From contig NZ_CP071795.1 of assembly GCF_017498485.1 (NCBI RefSeq), positions 2,480,001-2,544,000 on the forward strand: a stretch of DNA of 64,000 nucleotides, read 5' to 3'. The translations under genes and the position numbers were made by a program. The notes under the pieces were generated by a model that was not told where the DNA came from, ran no database searches, and saw nothing but the letters and a program-made list of their open reading frames with translations. The DNA comes from Polaribacter batillariae (lineage in GTDB: Bacteria; Bacteroidota; Bacteroidia; Flavobacteriales; Flavobacteriaceae). Positions 34,584 to 42,212 of the stretch are shown here, piece by piece. The stretch's first letter is position 1, and each line of letters starts with the position of its first letter.

Positions 34584-35200
34584 AAGGCTCCGAATATAAA
34601 ACAACTGTGCATAAGTATTGTTAAGCAATAAGCGATTTTAAATAAACTAATTTTTAATTCGTAATTCAGGTTGCTTAAAGAGTTTATAACTGCTGTAAAA
34701 GGTATAAAACCCACATAATAGAGTAGTAAGCCAAAAGCAATCCAAAATGAAAGTGTTTTTTTGTAATTTAAAATTTTATGAGACACTAAAAACTCTTTGT
34801 AATAAAGAAATAAAGTTACAACTACTAAAATAGCACCAAAATTAGAAGATATTACATTAAATTCTAAAAAGTAAAGTCCAGCAAGGTAATAATATAAATT
34901 GGCTAGAATATTTACAATATTAAAGAGAATAATAAGCTTTATAATCCATTTTTTAGATTCTAAAATATCTCTAAAAAAAAGTAACAACAAATTAAACTCA
35001 AAAAAGATAAGAATGTGGTATAGTAATAAATTACTGTTTTCGATTTTTGGCACATAGTTATCTATAAATTCAAAAAAGAACATGCAAAACAGATATAAAG
35101 CAAAATACCTTAAATTTATTTCAAATACATTTTTAACATAAACAATTATATATATCAGTACAGATATAAATGAAGAGATGTAAGCGATATTTAAAAACAT
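34559..35200 (-). CDS. Polytopic membrane protein, possible kinase sensor subunit
   Basis: 213 residues with six or seven predicted helices (MFLNIAYISSFISVLIYIIVYV at the start; a last helix LTILMHSCFIFGALW). No family motif was recognised. Its gene lies between a lipoprotein gene and a histidine kinase gene that it overlaps, so the products are probably made together. The layout suggests a separate membrane input module for a kinase that has only one helix of its own. This role is inference. Confidence 0.7.
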   Translation of the reverse strand: MFLNIAYISSFISVLIYIIVYVKNVFEINLRYFALYLFCMFFFEFIDNYVPKIENSNLLLYHILIFFEFNLLLLFFRDILESKKWIIKLIILFNIVNILANLYYYLAGLYFLEFNVISSNFGAILVVVTLFLYYKEFLVSHKILNYKKTLSFWIAFGLLLYYVGFIPFTAVINSLSNLNYELKISLFKIAYCLTILMHSCFIFGALWSQKKVK

Positions 35201-35201
35201 A

Positions 35202-35816
35202 TTACATTGGTGGACTTGGCTTTAATCTATTTGCACCAGAACTTTCTAAATCGTCTTCTTGAGCTGAAAAAAGTGGTAGAAAAGAAGCTCTCATAACTTG
35301 TTTTGTTTCTTCGGAACTAAACTTGTTTAAAAATTCTGTAAACACAACAGGATTTCCTTTTTTTGAATATAAAGGTTCATAAGCAACATGTTTTCCATTT
35401 ATTTTTGCAGTGGGCATAAAAATTAAAGAATGCCTTCCTCTTAAAGATTTGTCTTCATAGTTTTTAGGATATGCTGCAGAAAAAATGCGAACTCCAGTCA
35501 AAGCAATGTCTTTCTCTTTCGACAGTTTTTCTATATATGCGATGTATTGTTTAAGTTGATTTATTTCATAAAAATGAGAAATACTTTCAACCGTATCTGT
35601 TTTATCACCAGTAAATTTAGCTCTATAAGCATCTAAAACTTTTTTTTGTCCAACATCATATTGATGAAACATACCCGCCATTTCTTTATAGGTAATTGTA
35701 TTAGAGGGTCTAGAGTTGTTAACATCATAATTTTTGTGTTCGCATTTTTCTGTACAACTGTTTAAAAACAATACACATACATATACTAGCATCGAAATTT
35801 TAAATAAATTTTTCAT
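35202..35816 (-). CDS. Lipoprotein of unknown function in a two-component cluster
   Basis: 204 residues with lipobox FLNSC. The mature part is hydrophilic: TITYKEMAGMFHQYDVGQKKVLDAYRAKF, EINQLKQYIAYIEKLSKEKD, GRHSLIFMPTAKINGKHVAYEPLYS. No known domain was recognised. Its stop is 1 bp before the start of the membrane protein gene, so four genes (lipoprotein, membrane protein, kinase, regulator) form one transcript. It may be the extracytoplasmic input of that system. Confidence 0.7.
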   Translation of the reverse strand: MKNLFKISMLVYVCVLFLNSCTEKCEHKNYDVNNSRPSNTITYKEMAGMFHQYDVGQKKVLDAYRAKFTGDKTDTVESISHFYEINQLKQYIAYIEKLSKEKDIALTGVRIFSAAYPKNYEDKSLRGRHSLIFMPTAKINGKHVAYEPLYSKKGNPVVFTEFLNKFSSEETKQVMRASFLPLFSAQEDDLESSGANRLKPSPPM

Positions 35817-35932
35817 ATAAATAAAGGTTAGTTAATAAATTACAAAGTACAATTTAAAACAAAATTGAAAAAATTAAATATTCATTACAGTTATAAATAT
35901 TTGATTATTAGATTTTTATTTAGTTTTTTTGT

Positions 35933-36100
35933 TGTGGTGTAATTTTTAAAAGAGGGTTTTTCCTCTATAGCTTTCAAGATTTTACCTGATGCTTTGTTTA
36001 AAATCAATCTGCATCTTTGTTGTGCAAAATGGATAAAAAAGAGGTTTTAATACTTGGGAAAATTGTGCAAAAACACCTTATTTTATGTGAGGTGTTTTTT
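35933..36100 (+). ncRNA. Candidate small RNA ending in an orphan terminator
   Basis: AAAAACACCT (36069-36078) and AGGTGTTTTT (36090-36099) make a 10-bp terminator stem with a U run, but no gene on this strand ends before it: the nearest upstream gene is on the minus strand and starts at 35816. A transcript of roughly 150 nt is implied. Internal stems include AGAGG/CCTCT (35951-35966) and GATTTTA/TAAAATC. GGTGT at 35936 could also pair with ACACC of the terminator. The 5' end is a guess. It might be a 6S-type RNA, but I could not confirm the fold. Confidence 0.4.
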
Positions 36101-36113
36101 CTATTTTTACACT

Positions 36114-36515
36114 ATGAAAAAAATAGAACACATTGGAATTGCTGTAAAAGATTTAGAAACTTCGAATATCTTATTTGCTTCACTTTTTGGAAAACCACAT
36201 TATAAAGTAGAAGAAGTCGCTTCTGAAGGTGTAAAAACTTCATTTTTTAAATCGGGACCTAATAAAATAGAATTGCTACAAGCCACAAATCCAGAAAGTC
36301 CGATTGCAAAATTTATTGGTAAAAAAGGCGAAGGAATTCACCATATTGCATTTGCAGTTGCTAACATAAAAGCAGAAATGGAAAGGCTTACAAAAGAAGG
36401 TTTTGTGGTTTTAAATAAAGAACCAAAAATAGGAGCAGACAATAAATTAGTGGCTTTTTTGCATCCAAAATCTACCAATGGTGTTTTAATAGAATTGTGC
36501 CAAGAAAGAGATTAG
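36114..36515 (+). CDS. mce: Methylmalonyl-CoA epimerase
   Basis: 133 residues of the vicinal oxygen chelate fold: two beta-alpha-beta-beta-beta units starting KIEHIGIAVKDLETSN and GEGIHHIAFAVANI. The metal ligands are His in IEHIGIAV, Glu/Gln in NKIELLQ, His in HHIAF and the Glu in VLIELCQ. It interconverts (R)- and (S)-methylmalonyl-CoA for the B12-dependent mutase in propionate or branched-chain metabolism. The ATG at 36114 is chosen; a 20-residue upstream extension would be read through the terminator hairpin. Confidence 0.94.
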   Translation: MKKIEHIGIAVKDLETSNILFASLFGKPHYKVEEVASEGVKTSFFKSGPNKIELLQATNPESPIAKFIGKKGEGIHHIAFAVANIKAEMERLTKEGFVVLNKEPKIGADNKLVAFLHPKSTNGVLIELCQERD

Positions 36516-36586
36516 TTAAAATACTGCTAACGAACACTGTCAAATGCTCACGAATTATTATCTTGCACCATTAAAAAATAGTACGA

Positions 36587-37465
36587 ATGGCTTCAAAATT
36601 CGAATCTTATCAAAAAAGGCGTTTAGCATCTTCTTACATTTCTGTTGTAATTAGTATTGCTTTGGTACTTTTTATGGTAGGTGTTTTAGGTTTTGTGCTT
36701 TTAAAATCTTCATTAGTAGCCAATCGTGTTAAAGAAAAAGTGGCAATTACCTTATTTTTAAAAGACAATGTTAGTAGAAAGCAAATAGATAGTTTTAAAG
36801 AATCTTTACAAAAAGAAGAGTTTACCAAAAGAATAATTTATACATCTAAACATCAAGCAGCTAAAAATTACAGCAAAGAAATTGGCGAAGATTTTATGAA
36901 GTTTGTTGGAGAAAATCCATTAAAAAACGGAATCGATATTTATGTAAAAGCTGCGTTTGTAACGCCAGAAAAAATGCAAGAATTAGAAACGCGTTTTCTT
37001 AAAAATGCATTTGTAGCAGATGTTACTTACGATAAATTATTAATTAATCTAATTACAAAAAACATTCAAAGAATTAGTTTTTGGTTGCTAGTTTTAAGCG
37101 CGTTTTTTGGTTTAGTCGCAATTATTTTAATTAATAGCTCTATAAGACTTTCTATTTACTCTAAAAGATTTAACATAAAAACCATGCAAATGGTTGGTGC
37201 AACCAAAAGTTTTATAAGAAAACCATTTATTTGGCGAAGTGTAAAATTAGGTTTTATAGGTGCTTTTTTAGCATTAATTGGCCTGGCAGTAGTTATTTAT
37301 TATGCAGATAAATTTGCACCAAGTTTAGGCTTGTTAAAAGATTACCTTTCTTTATCTTACTTAGTTGGTGGTGTTTTAATTGCAGCATTTTTAATTACTT
37401 GGTTAAGTACATTTTTTGCCACACAGCGTTTTTTAAACTTACGAACAGACGAACTTTATTATTAA
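36587..37465 (+). CDS. ftsX: Cell division permease-like protein FtsX
   Basis: 292 residues. A first helix (ISVVISIALVLFMVGVLGFVLL), an extracytoplasmic domain (VKEKVAITLFLKDNVSRKQIDSFK...), then three helices with the FtsX loop SSIRLSIYSKRFNIKTMQMVGATKSFIRKPF. With the ATPase FtsE (not in this window) it links division to periplasmic peptidoglycan hydrolases. It leads a compact run with DUF3098, uppP and truB, an order common in Bacteroidota. Confidence 0.95.
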   Translation: MASKFESYQKRRLASSYISVVISIALVLFMVGVLGFVLLKSSLVANRVKEKVAITLFLKDNVSRKQIDSFKESLQKEEFTKRIIYTSKHQAAKNYSKEIGEDFMKFVGENPLKNGIDIYVKAAFVTPEKMQELETRFLKNAFVADVTYDKLLINLITKNIQRISFWLLVLSAFFGLVAIILINSSIRLSIYSKRFNIKTMQMVGATKSFIRKPFIWRSVKLGFIGAFLALIGLAVVIYYADKFAPSLGLLKDYLSLSYLVGGVLIAAFLITWLSTFFATQRFLNLRTDELYY

Positions 37466-37469
37466 TTAT

Positions 37470-37712
37470 ATGGAAAACGAAAATATTCAAAAACCAGAAT
37501 TTTTATTCGGCAAAAAGAACTACATTATTATGGTAGTGGGGCTTGTTTTTATCTCTTTAGGCTTTATTTTTATGGCAGGTGGAGGCAGTGATAACCCAGA
37601 GGTTTTTAATGAAGAAATTTACAATTGGCAACGAATTCGTTTGGCGCCAACATTGGTTATTATAGGTTTAGGAATCGAGATATATGCTATTTTAGCAAAT
37701 CCTAATACATAA
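37470..37712 (+). CDS. DUF3098 small membrane protein
   Basis: 80 residues with two helices (YIIMVVGLVFISLGFIFMAGG and LAPTLVIIGLGIEIYAIL) around the conserved loop GGSDNPEVFNEEIYNWQRIRLAP. Its function is unknown. It starts 4 bp after ftsX and ends 2 bp before uppP, so it is tightly co-expressed with division and envelope genes and may take part in envelope assembly. Confidence 0.88.
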   Translation: MENENIQKPEFLFGKKNYIIMVVGLVFISLGFIFMAGGGSDNPEVFNEEIYNWQRIRLAPTLVIIGLGIEIYAILANPNT

Positions 37713-37714
37713 GA

Positions 37715-38509
37715 ATGGATATTTTAGAGGCAATTATTCTTGGAATTATACAAGGGTTAACAGAGTTTTTACCAGTTTCTTCAAGCGGACATTTAGAATT
37801 GGCAAAAGCCATTTTAGGAGATACCTCTGTACCAGAAGAAAGTTTAACATTTACGGTCGTTTTGCATTTTGCAACCGCATTAAGTACGATGGTAATTTTT
37901 AAAAAAGAAATTATAGAAATTCTAAAAGGATTGTTTCAGTTTAAATGGAATGAAGAATTTCAGTTTTCTTTAAAAATTATCGTTTCTATGATTCCTGCAG
38001 TATTAGTAGGTTTACTTTTCGAAGAAGAATTAGAATCTTTTTTCGGAGGAAAAATTTTATTAGTAGGTTGCATGCTAGTATTAACAGCATTGTTGCTATT
38101 GTTGGCAGATAAAGCAAAAGAAACTAACAAGAAAGTATCTTTTTCGAACTCAGTAATTATTGGCATATCGCAAGCAATTGCAATGTTACCTGGAATTTCT
38201 AGATCTGGAGCAACCATTTCTACATCCGTTTTGTTAGGAATCGATAGAACAAGAGCTGCACGTTTTTCTTTTTTAATGGTGGTTCCTTTAATTTTTGGTA
38301 AAATCGGAAAAGATGTTTTAAGTGGAGATTTAAATTTCGAATCTTCACAAACGACGCCAATTTTAGCAGGTTTTATGGCTGCTTTTTTAGCAGGTTTATT
38401 CGCCTGTAAATGGATGATTTCTTTAGTAAAGAAAAGCAAACTTTCTTACTTTTCGATTTACTGTGCAATTGTAGGAAGTATTGCAATTGGCTACGCACTT
38501 TTAAATTAA
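37715..38509 (+). CDS. uppP: Undecaprenyl-diphosphatase UppP (BacA)
   Basis: 264 residues, about eight helices. The two catalytic segments are EFLPVSSSGHLELAK (residues 17-31) and LPGISRSGATIS. UppP dephosphorylates undecaprenyl pyrophosphate, recycling the lipid carrier for peptidoglycan and glycan export, and can confer bacitracin tolerance. It is translated within the ftsX-DUF3098-uppP-truB run. Confidence 0.97.
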   Translation: MDILEAIILGIIQGLTEFLPVSSSGHLELAKAILGDTSVPEESLTFTVVLHFATALSTMVIFKKEIIEILKGLFQFKWNEEFQFSLKIIVSMIPAVLVGLLFEEELESFFGGKILLVGCMLVLTALLLLLADKAKETNKKVSFSNSVIIGISQAIAMLPGISRSGATISTSVLLGIDRTRAARFSFLMVVPLIFGKIGKDVLSGDLNFESSQTTPILAGFMAAFLAGLFACKWMISLVKKSKLSYFSIYCAIVGSIAIGYALLN

Positions 38510-38534
38510 TAAAACTTAAAATTTCAGCAAATAA

Positions 38535-39227
38535 ATGACTGAAGAAGACTATAAAAACGGCCAAGTTTTATTAATTGATAAACCGCTAAGTTGGACCTCT
38601 TTTCAAGTAGTAAACAAACTTCGTTGGGAAATTAAACAACGCTTTAAACTCAAAAAAATTAAAGTAGGTCATGCAGGTACTTTAGATCCTTTGGCCACAG
38701 GTTTGCTAATTGTTTGTACAGGAAAACAAACCAAAGAAATAAATACCTATCAAGGGCAAATAAAAGAATATACAGGTACTTTTACAGTAGGTGCAACTAC
38801 ACCAAGTTACGATTTAGAAACAGCAATAAACGAAACGTTTCCAACAGAACATATTTCTAAAGAATTATTAGAAGAAACTACCCAACAGTTTATAGGCGGT
38901 ATTCAACAAAAACCACCGATTTTTTCAGCGATTAAAAAAGAAGGAAAACGTTTGTACGAATTGGCAAGAAAAGGAGAAACTACAAAAATAAAATCGAGAA
39001 CTGTAACCGTTTTAGATTTTAAAATTACCAAGGTTAACTTACCAAAAGTAGATTTTAGAATTGTTTGTAGCAAAGGAACTTATATTCGTTCCATCGCTTT
39101 CGATTATGGCAAAGCACTCAACTCAGGCGCTCACTTATCTGCATTAAGAAGAACAAAAATTGGAAACTTTTCTGTAGAAAATGCGCTTTCTGTAGAAGAG
39201 TTTATTCGAAATTTGAAAGACAATTAG
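38535..39227 (+). CDS. truB: tRNA pseudouridine-55 synthase TruB
   Basis: 230 residues. QVLLIDKPLSWTSFQVVNKLR is the start motif and GHAGTLDPLATGLL holds catalytic Asp51. The substrate motif KPPIFSAIKKEGKRLYELARKG and the CSKGTYIRSI segment follow. It makes pseudouridine 55 in the T loop of tRNA. The C-terminal domain is short, as in many Bacteroidota. It ends the ftsX run. Confidence 0.97.
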   Translation: MTEEDYKNGQVLLIDKPLSWTSFQVVNKLRWEIKQRFKLKKIKVGHAGTLDPLATGLLIVCTGKQTKEINTYQGQIKEYTGTFTVGATTPSYDLETAINETFPTEHISKELLEETTQQFIGGIQQKPPIFSAIKKEGKRLYELARKGETTKIKSRTVTVLDFKITKVNLPKVDFRIVCSKGTYIRSIAFDYGKALNSGAHLSALRRTKIGNFSVENALSVEEFIRNLKDN

Positions 39228-39298
39228 CTAAAAACCTCTAAAAGCTTAAAGAGTTCAAAATAATTTTATTTACGTTAAACTTAAACTCGTTATTTATT

Positions 39299-39306
39299 TA
39301 GTTTTG
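39299..39306 (+). promoter_or_regulatory. Promoter -7 element of the coiled-coil lipoprotein gene
   Basis: TAGTTTTG matches TAnnTTTG and lies 18 bp before the first ATG at 39325. A -33 TTG is not obvious. Confidence 0.55.
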
Positions 39307-39324
39307 TGTGAATAACTAATTAAA

Positions 39325-40002
39325 ATGATAGAGATTATGAAAATGAATTCAATTAAATTATTGGTAACTGCATTCACATTTTCTAGTTTTATGTTTGTTT
39401 CATGTGATACTGGAAATAAAAAAACATCTAATACAAAAGAAGAAATTTCAGAAGACATCGCATCTACAATAGAAAATATGGAAGAAGTAGCAGAAGAAAT
39501 GGAAGAAGAGGTTAAAACACGTAGCTATAAGATGAAAGATGGCACTTCTATCACTTACAATTTAGATTCTAAAGGCATTGTTGGTTTCGACGATTGGGCA
39601 GACTATACTGTAATAAACTACGAATTGGCAGATATAAAAAAGGCTAAAAACTCTACCACTGCACAACGTATTAGAAACATGAATTACAGAATCGCTAATT
39701 TAGGAAACACCATACCTATTTGGTTAAGAACGGAAGAAGTTGAGAAAGGCGTTGCAGAGGTTCAGAAAAAATACAAAGAATTAATAGACAATACAGATGC
39801 CTCTGAAGAAGTAATGAAAGAAAATTTCGAAGCATTTTCAGAAAAATTCGACAATTTAAAAGAAGAATTAGATGAAACCGTAAAAGAATACACTAAAATT
39901 CATGAAGAAGCAATCGAAGAGTTTAATGAAGAAATTAAAAAAGGAAAAATCGATGCTGCTATTAAAGAGTATAAAGAAGAGATTAAAAAGTTAGGTAAAT
40001 AA
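39325..40002 (+). CDS. Coiled-coil lipoprotein of unknown function
   Basis: 225 residues from the first ATG; the starts at 39337 or 39343 (MKMNSIKLLVTAFTFSSFMF) give a better lipoprotein signal, with lipobox FVSC. The mature protein is strongly charged and helical: ASTIENMEEVAEEMEEEVKTR near the start and a long coiled coil from about residue 140 to the end (EEVEKGVAEVQKKYKEL to KEYKEEIKKLGK). A short globular part (KMKDGTSITYNLDSKGIVGFDDWADYTVINYEL) lies between. No family was recognised. It is monocistronic. Confidence 0.75.
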   Translation: MIEIMKMNSIKLLVTAFTFSSFMFVSCDTGNKKTSNTKEEISEDIASTIENMEEVAEEMEEEVKTRSYKMKDGTSITYNLDSKGIVGFDDWADYTVINYELADIKKAKNSTTAQRIRNMNYRIANLGNTIPIWLRTEEVEKGVAEVQKKYKELIDNTDASEEVMKENFEAFSEKFDNLKEELDETVKEYTKIHEEAIEEFNEEIKKGKIDAAIKEYKEEIKKLGK

Positions 40003-40050
40003 TTGTAAAGAAATAATTTTTTATCTCTTTAAAAATAACACTGTATGCAT

Positions 40051-40078
40051 AAGGTAGGTTTTAAATCTACCTTTTTTT
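40051..40078 (+). terminator. Intrinsic terminator
   Basis: AAGGTAG and CTACCTT pair around GTTTTAAAT, followed by TTTTT, 49 bp after the coiled-coil lipoprotein stop. Confidence 0.85.
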
Positions 40079-40133
40079 GTGCTAAACAATCTATAAACCT
40101 AAGGGTATAAACATAAAATATTTGTAGCCAAAG

Positions 40134-40162
40134 AAAAACCACCCTAAAAAAGAGTGGTTTTT
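40134..40162 (-). terminator. Intrinsic terminator of the OmpA-like gene
   Basis: AAAAACCAC and GTGGTTTTT form a perfect 9-bp stem with an 11-base loop; on the minus strand it follows the OmpA-like stop by about 20 bp. Confidence 0.82.
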
Positions 40163-40184
40163 AAAAATTTTAAAAAGCTAAAAA

Positions 40185-41030
40185 CTACTTAGCATCTTGC
40201 TCTAACAAATCAAAAAACTGATTTAATTTAGGCATAATTATAATTTTTGTTCTTCTGTTTTTTGCCATGTTTTCTGGAGAATTATTTTCAACCACAGGTA
40301 CATATTGGCTTCTACCAGCAGCAATTAAACGTTCTGGTTTTACCCCAAATTTATATTGTAAAATACGTGTAATAGAAGTCGCTCTTAAAGCAGATAAATC
40401 CCAGTTGTCTTGTATTAAATCTCTTTTAATTGGAGTTGGGTCTGTATGACCTTCAATCATCACTTCCATTTGAGGCTGATCTTTAATTACCTTTGCGATT
40501 TTTTCTAGCACAGTATATGCATTATCTGTTACGTTGTAGCTTCCACTTTTAAACAATAATTTGTCTGAAATAGAAATAAAAACAACCGTTTTTTCTACAT
40601 TTACTTCGATATCTTTATCTTGTATGCCCTCAGTTAAATTTCTAGTTAAATGGTACTTAATTGCCAAATTAATAGAATCTTTTTGAGTCATTGCTTTTCT
40701 AATTCCATTAATATATTTGTCTTTCTCACTCAATTGAGAAATAACAGTTTTAATGTTATCAGAAGAAGATTGTGTTAAAACAGTTAAGTTTTCTACTTGT
40801 TTTAAGGCAGATTTTTTATCTTCTTGTAAAGATTTTACCTGTTCTTGTAATGCAAAAAGCTTCGTGTCTTCTTTTTCCTTTTCAATTAAACACTTTTGCA
40901 AATTGGTTTTTACAGTACGCAATTCTGTTTCTGTGCTTTCTTTTTCTGCTTGTAATGCTGCAAACTCTTTCTTAGACACACAAGAACTAACTAAAACTGC
41001 GGATAATAATAGTAACGATATTTTCTTCAT
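40185..41030 (-). CDS. OmpA-family peptidoglycan-binding lipoprotein
   Basis: 281 residues. Lipobox SSC (residues 14-17), then a long coiled coil (FAALQAEKESTETELRTV to about residue 110) and a C-terminal OmpA domain (about 150-275) with MEVMIEGHTDPTPI, WDLSALRATSITRIL and the peptidoglycan-binding NRRTKIIIMP. It would tie the outer membrane to the cell wall. The coiled coil between lipid anchor and OmpA domain would span the periplasm or oligomerise. It is divergent from apbE. Confidence 0.93.
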   Translation of the reverse strand: MKKISLLLLSAVLVSSCVSKKEFAALQAEKESTETELRTVKTNLQKCLIEKEKEDTKLFALQEQVKSLQEDKKSALKQVENLTVLTQSSSDNIKTVISQLSEKDKYINGIRKAMTQKDSINLAIKYHLTRNLTEGIQDKDIEVNVEKTVVFISISDKLLFKSGSYNVTDNAYTVLEKIAKVIKDQPQMEVMIEGHTDPTPIKRDLIQDNWDLSALRATSITRILQYKFGVKPERLIAAGRSQYVPVVENNSPENMAKNRRTKIIIMPKLNQFFDLLEQDAK

Positions 41031-41061
41031 TATTTTTAAACTTAACGATTTATTATTCCCA

Positions 41062-41069
41062 CAAATTTA
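41062..41069 (-). promoter_or_regulatory. Promoter -7 element of the OmpA-like gene
   Basis: On the minus strand TAAATTTG matches TAnnTTTG, 31 bp before the ATG at 41030. Confidence 0.55.
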
Positions 41070-41126
41070 ACAAAATCGATGAATAAAAAAGAGCGAATAT
41101 CAATAATTTATGAAAAAATTATATAT

Positions 41127-41134
41127 TATTTTTG
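41127..41134 (+). promoter_or_regulatory. Promoter -7 element of apbE
   Basis: TATTTTTG matches TAnnTTTG and lies 19 bp before the ATG at 41154. Its position inside the longer open frame argues against the upstream ATG at 41079 as the start. Confidence 0.6.
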
Positions 41135-41153
41135 TGACTTAGATTTAATGCTT

Positions 41154-42146
41154 ATGAAAACCTATCAATTCCCCCTTTTTTTATTGCTTTTTTTATCGCT
41201 AATCTCGTGCCAAAAAGAGGTTAAAAATGCAGATTTTACATTAAAAGGATTTGTGTTTGGCACAACTTATAAAATCACTTACTTAAATGCACCTAAAAAC
41301 TATCAAAAATCGATAGATAGTTTATTTCGATTGGTAAACAAATCGGTTTCTACTTATATACCCACATCAGATATTTCAAAAATAAACAAAGGAGACACCA
41401 CAGTTATTGTAGATAAATATTTTAAAGAAATTTTTAAAAAATCGAAACGAATTTATAAAGAAACAAATGGTTTTTTCGACCCAACAGTAGGTAATTTGGT
41501 AAATGCTTGGGGTTTTGGTCCTAAAAAAGAGAAAAACGATTTAACGCAAGAACAAATAGAGCAACACATGCAATTTGTGGGTTTAGATAAGGTAAATATC
41601 TTAAATAATAAAGTGGTAAAACAAAACGCCGCAATTTATTTAGATTTTAACTCGATAGGTAAAGGATATGGAATAGATGTAATTGCTCGTTTTTTAGAAA
41701 GTAAAAATATTTCTAATTATTTAATTGAAATTGGTGGAGAAATTCGTACAAAAGGAACCAAAAAGAAAGAGAAACCTTGGGTTATTAAATTAGTAGATCC
41801 TATTAAAAGTAATTCTAACACGGGTTATAAAGTATTAAATTTGTCTAACAAATCTATGGCAACTTCTGGCAACTACAGAAAATTTAGAATGGCCGAAAAT
41901 GGTAAAAAATATGTACATACCATTAACCCCAAAACAGGCTACGCTTTAGAAAGTAATTTATTAAGTGCCTCTGTAATTTCGAAATTAGATTGTGCAGATG
42001 TAGATGGTTATGCAACTGCATTTATGGCCATGGGCTTAGAAAAAACAAAAGCATTTATTAAAAATAATGCATCTATAAAAGTAATTCTTATTTACATAAA
42101 CGAAGCCGGAAATTTAGAAGAATTTACAAATTATACCTACAAATAG
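41154..42146 (+). CDS. apbE: FAD:protein FMN transferase ApbE
   Basis: 330 residues. Lipoprotein signal (LISCQKE). ApbE transfers FMN from FAD to threonines of proteins such as NqrB/C and RnfG, acting on the periplasmic side. Motifs: FGTTYKITY, GFFDPTVGNLVNAWGFGP, DFNSIGKGYGIDVIARFLE, IEIGGEIRTKGTK, MATSGNYRKF and the metal-binding HTINPKTGY plus ADVDGYATAFMAMG. The start at 41154 gives a normal signal; the frame is open to 41079 but a promoter lies between. Confidence 0.95.
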   Translation: MKTYQFPLFLLLFLSLISCQKEVKNADFTLKGFVFGTTYKITYLNAPKNYQKSIDSLFRLVNKSVSTYIPTSDISKINKGDTTVIVDKYFKEIFKKSKRIYKETNGFFDPTVGNLVNAWGFGPKKEKNDLTQEQIEQHMQFVGLDKVNILNNKVVKQNAAIYLDFNSIGKGYGIDVIARFLESKNISNYLIEIGGEIRTKGTKKKEKPWVIKLVDPIKSNSNTGYKVLNLSNKSMATSGNYRKFRMAENGKKYVHTINPKTGYALESNLLSASVISKLDCADVDGYATAFMAMGLEKTKAFIKNNASIKVILIYINEAGNLEEFTNYTYK

Positions 42147-42171
42147 GTACATAATTTGTCGATTTAAACAT

Positions 42172-42179
42172 TATTTTTG
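42172..42179 (+). promoter_or_regulatory. Promoter -7 element
   Basis: TATTTTTG (TAnnTTTG) lies 33 bp before the ATG at 42213, so the following gene has its own promoter. Confidence 0.55.
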
Positions 42180-42212
42180 CTATATTACATAACCTAACTT
42201 ATCTAAACTATT

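Noticed and set aside
35817..36113. Cobalamin riboswitch before methylmalonyl-CoA epimerase
   Set aside because: Considered because of the B12-linked pathway, but no B12-box-like sequence is visible.
36017..36205. 62-codon plus-strand open frame overlapping the start of mce
   Set aside because: It reads through a terminator hairpin and overlaps mce in another frame; no recognisable protein.
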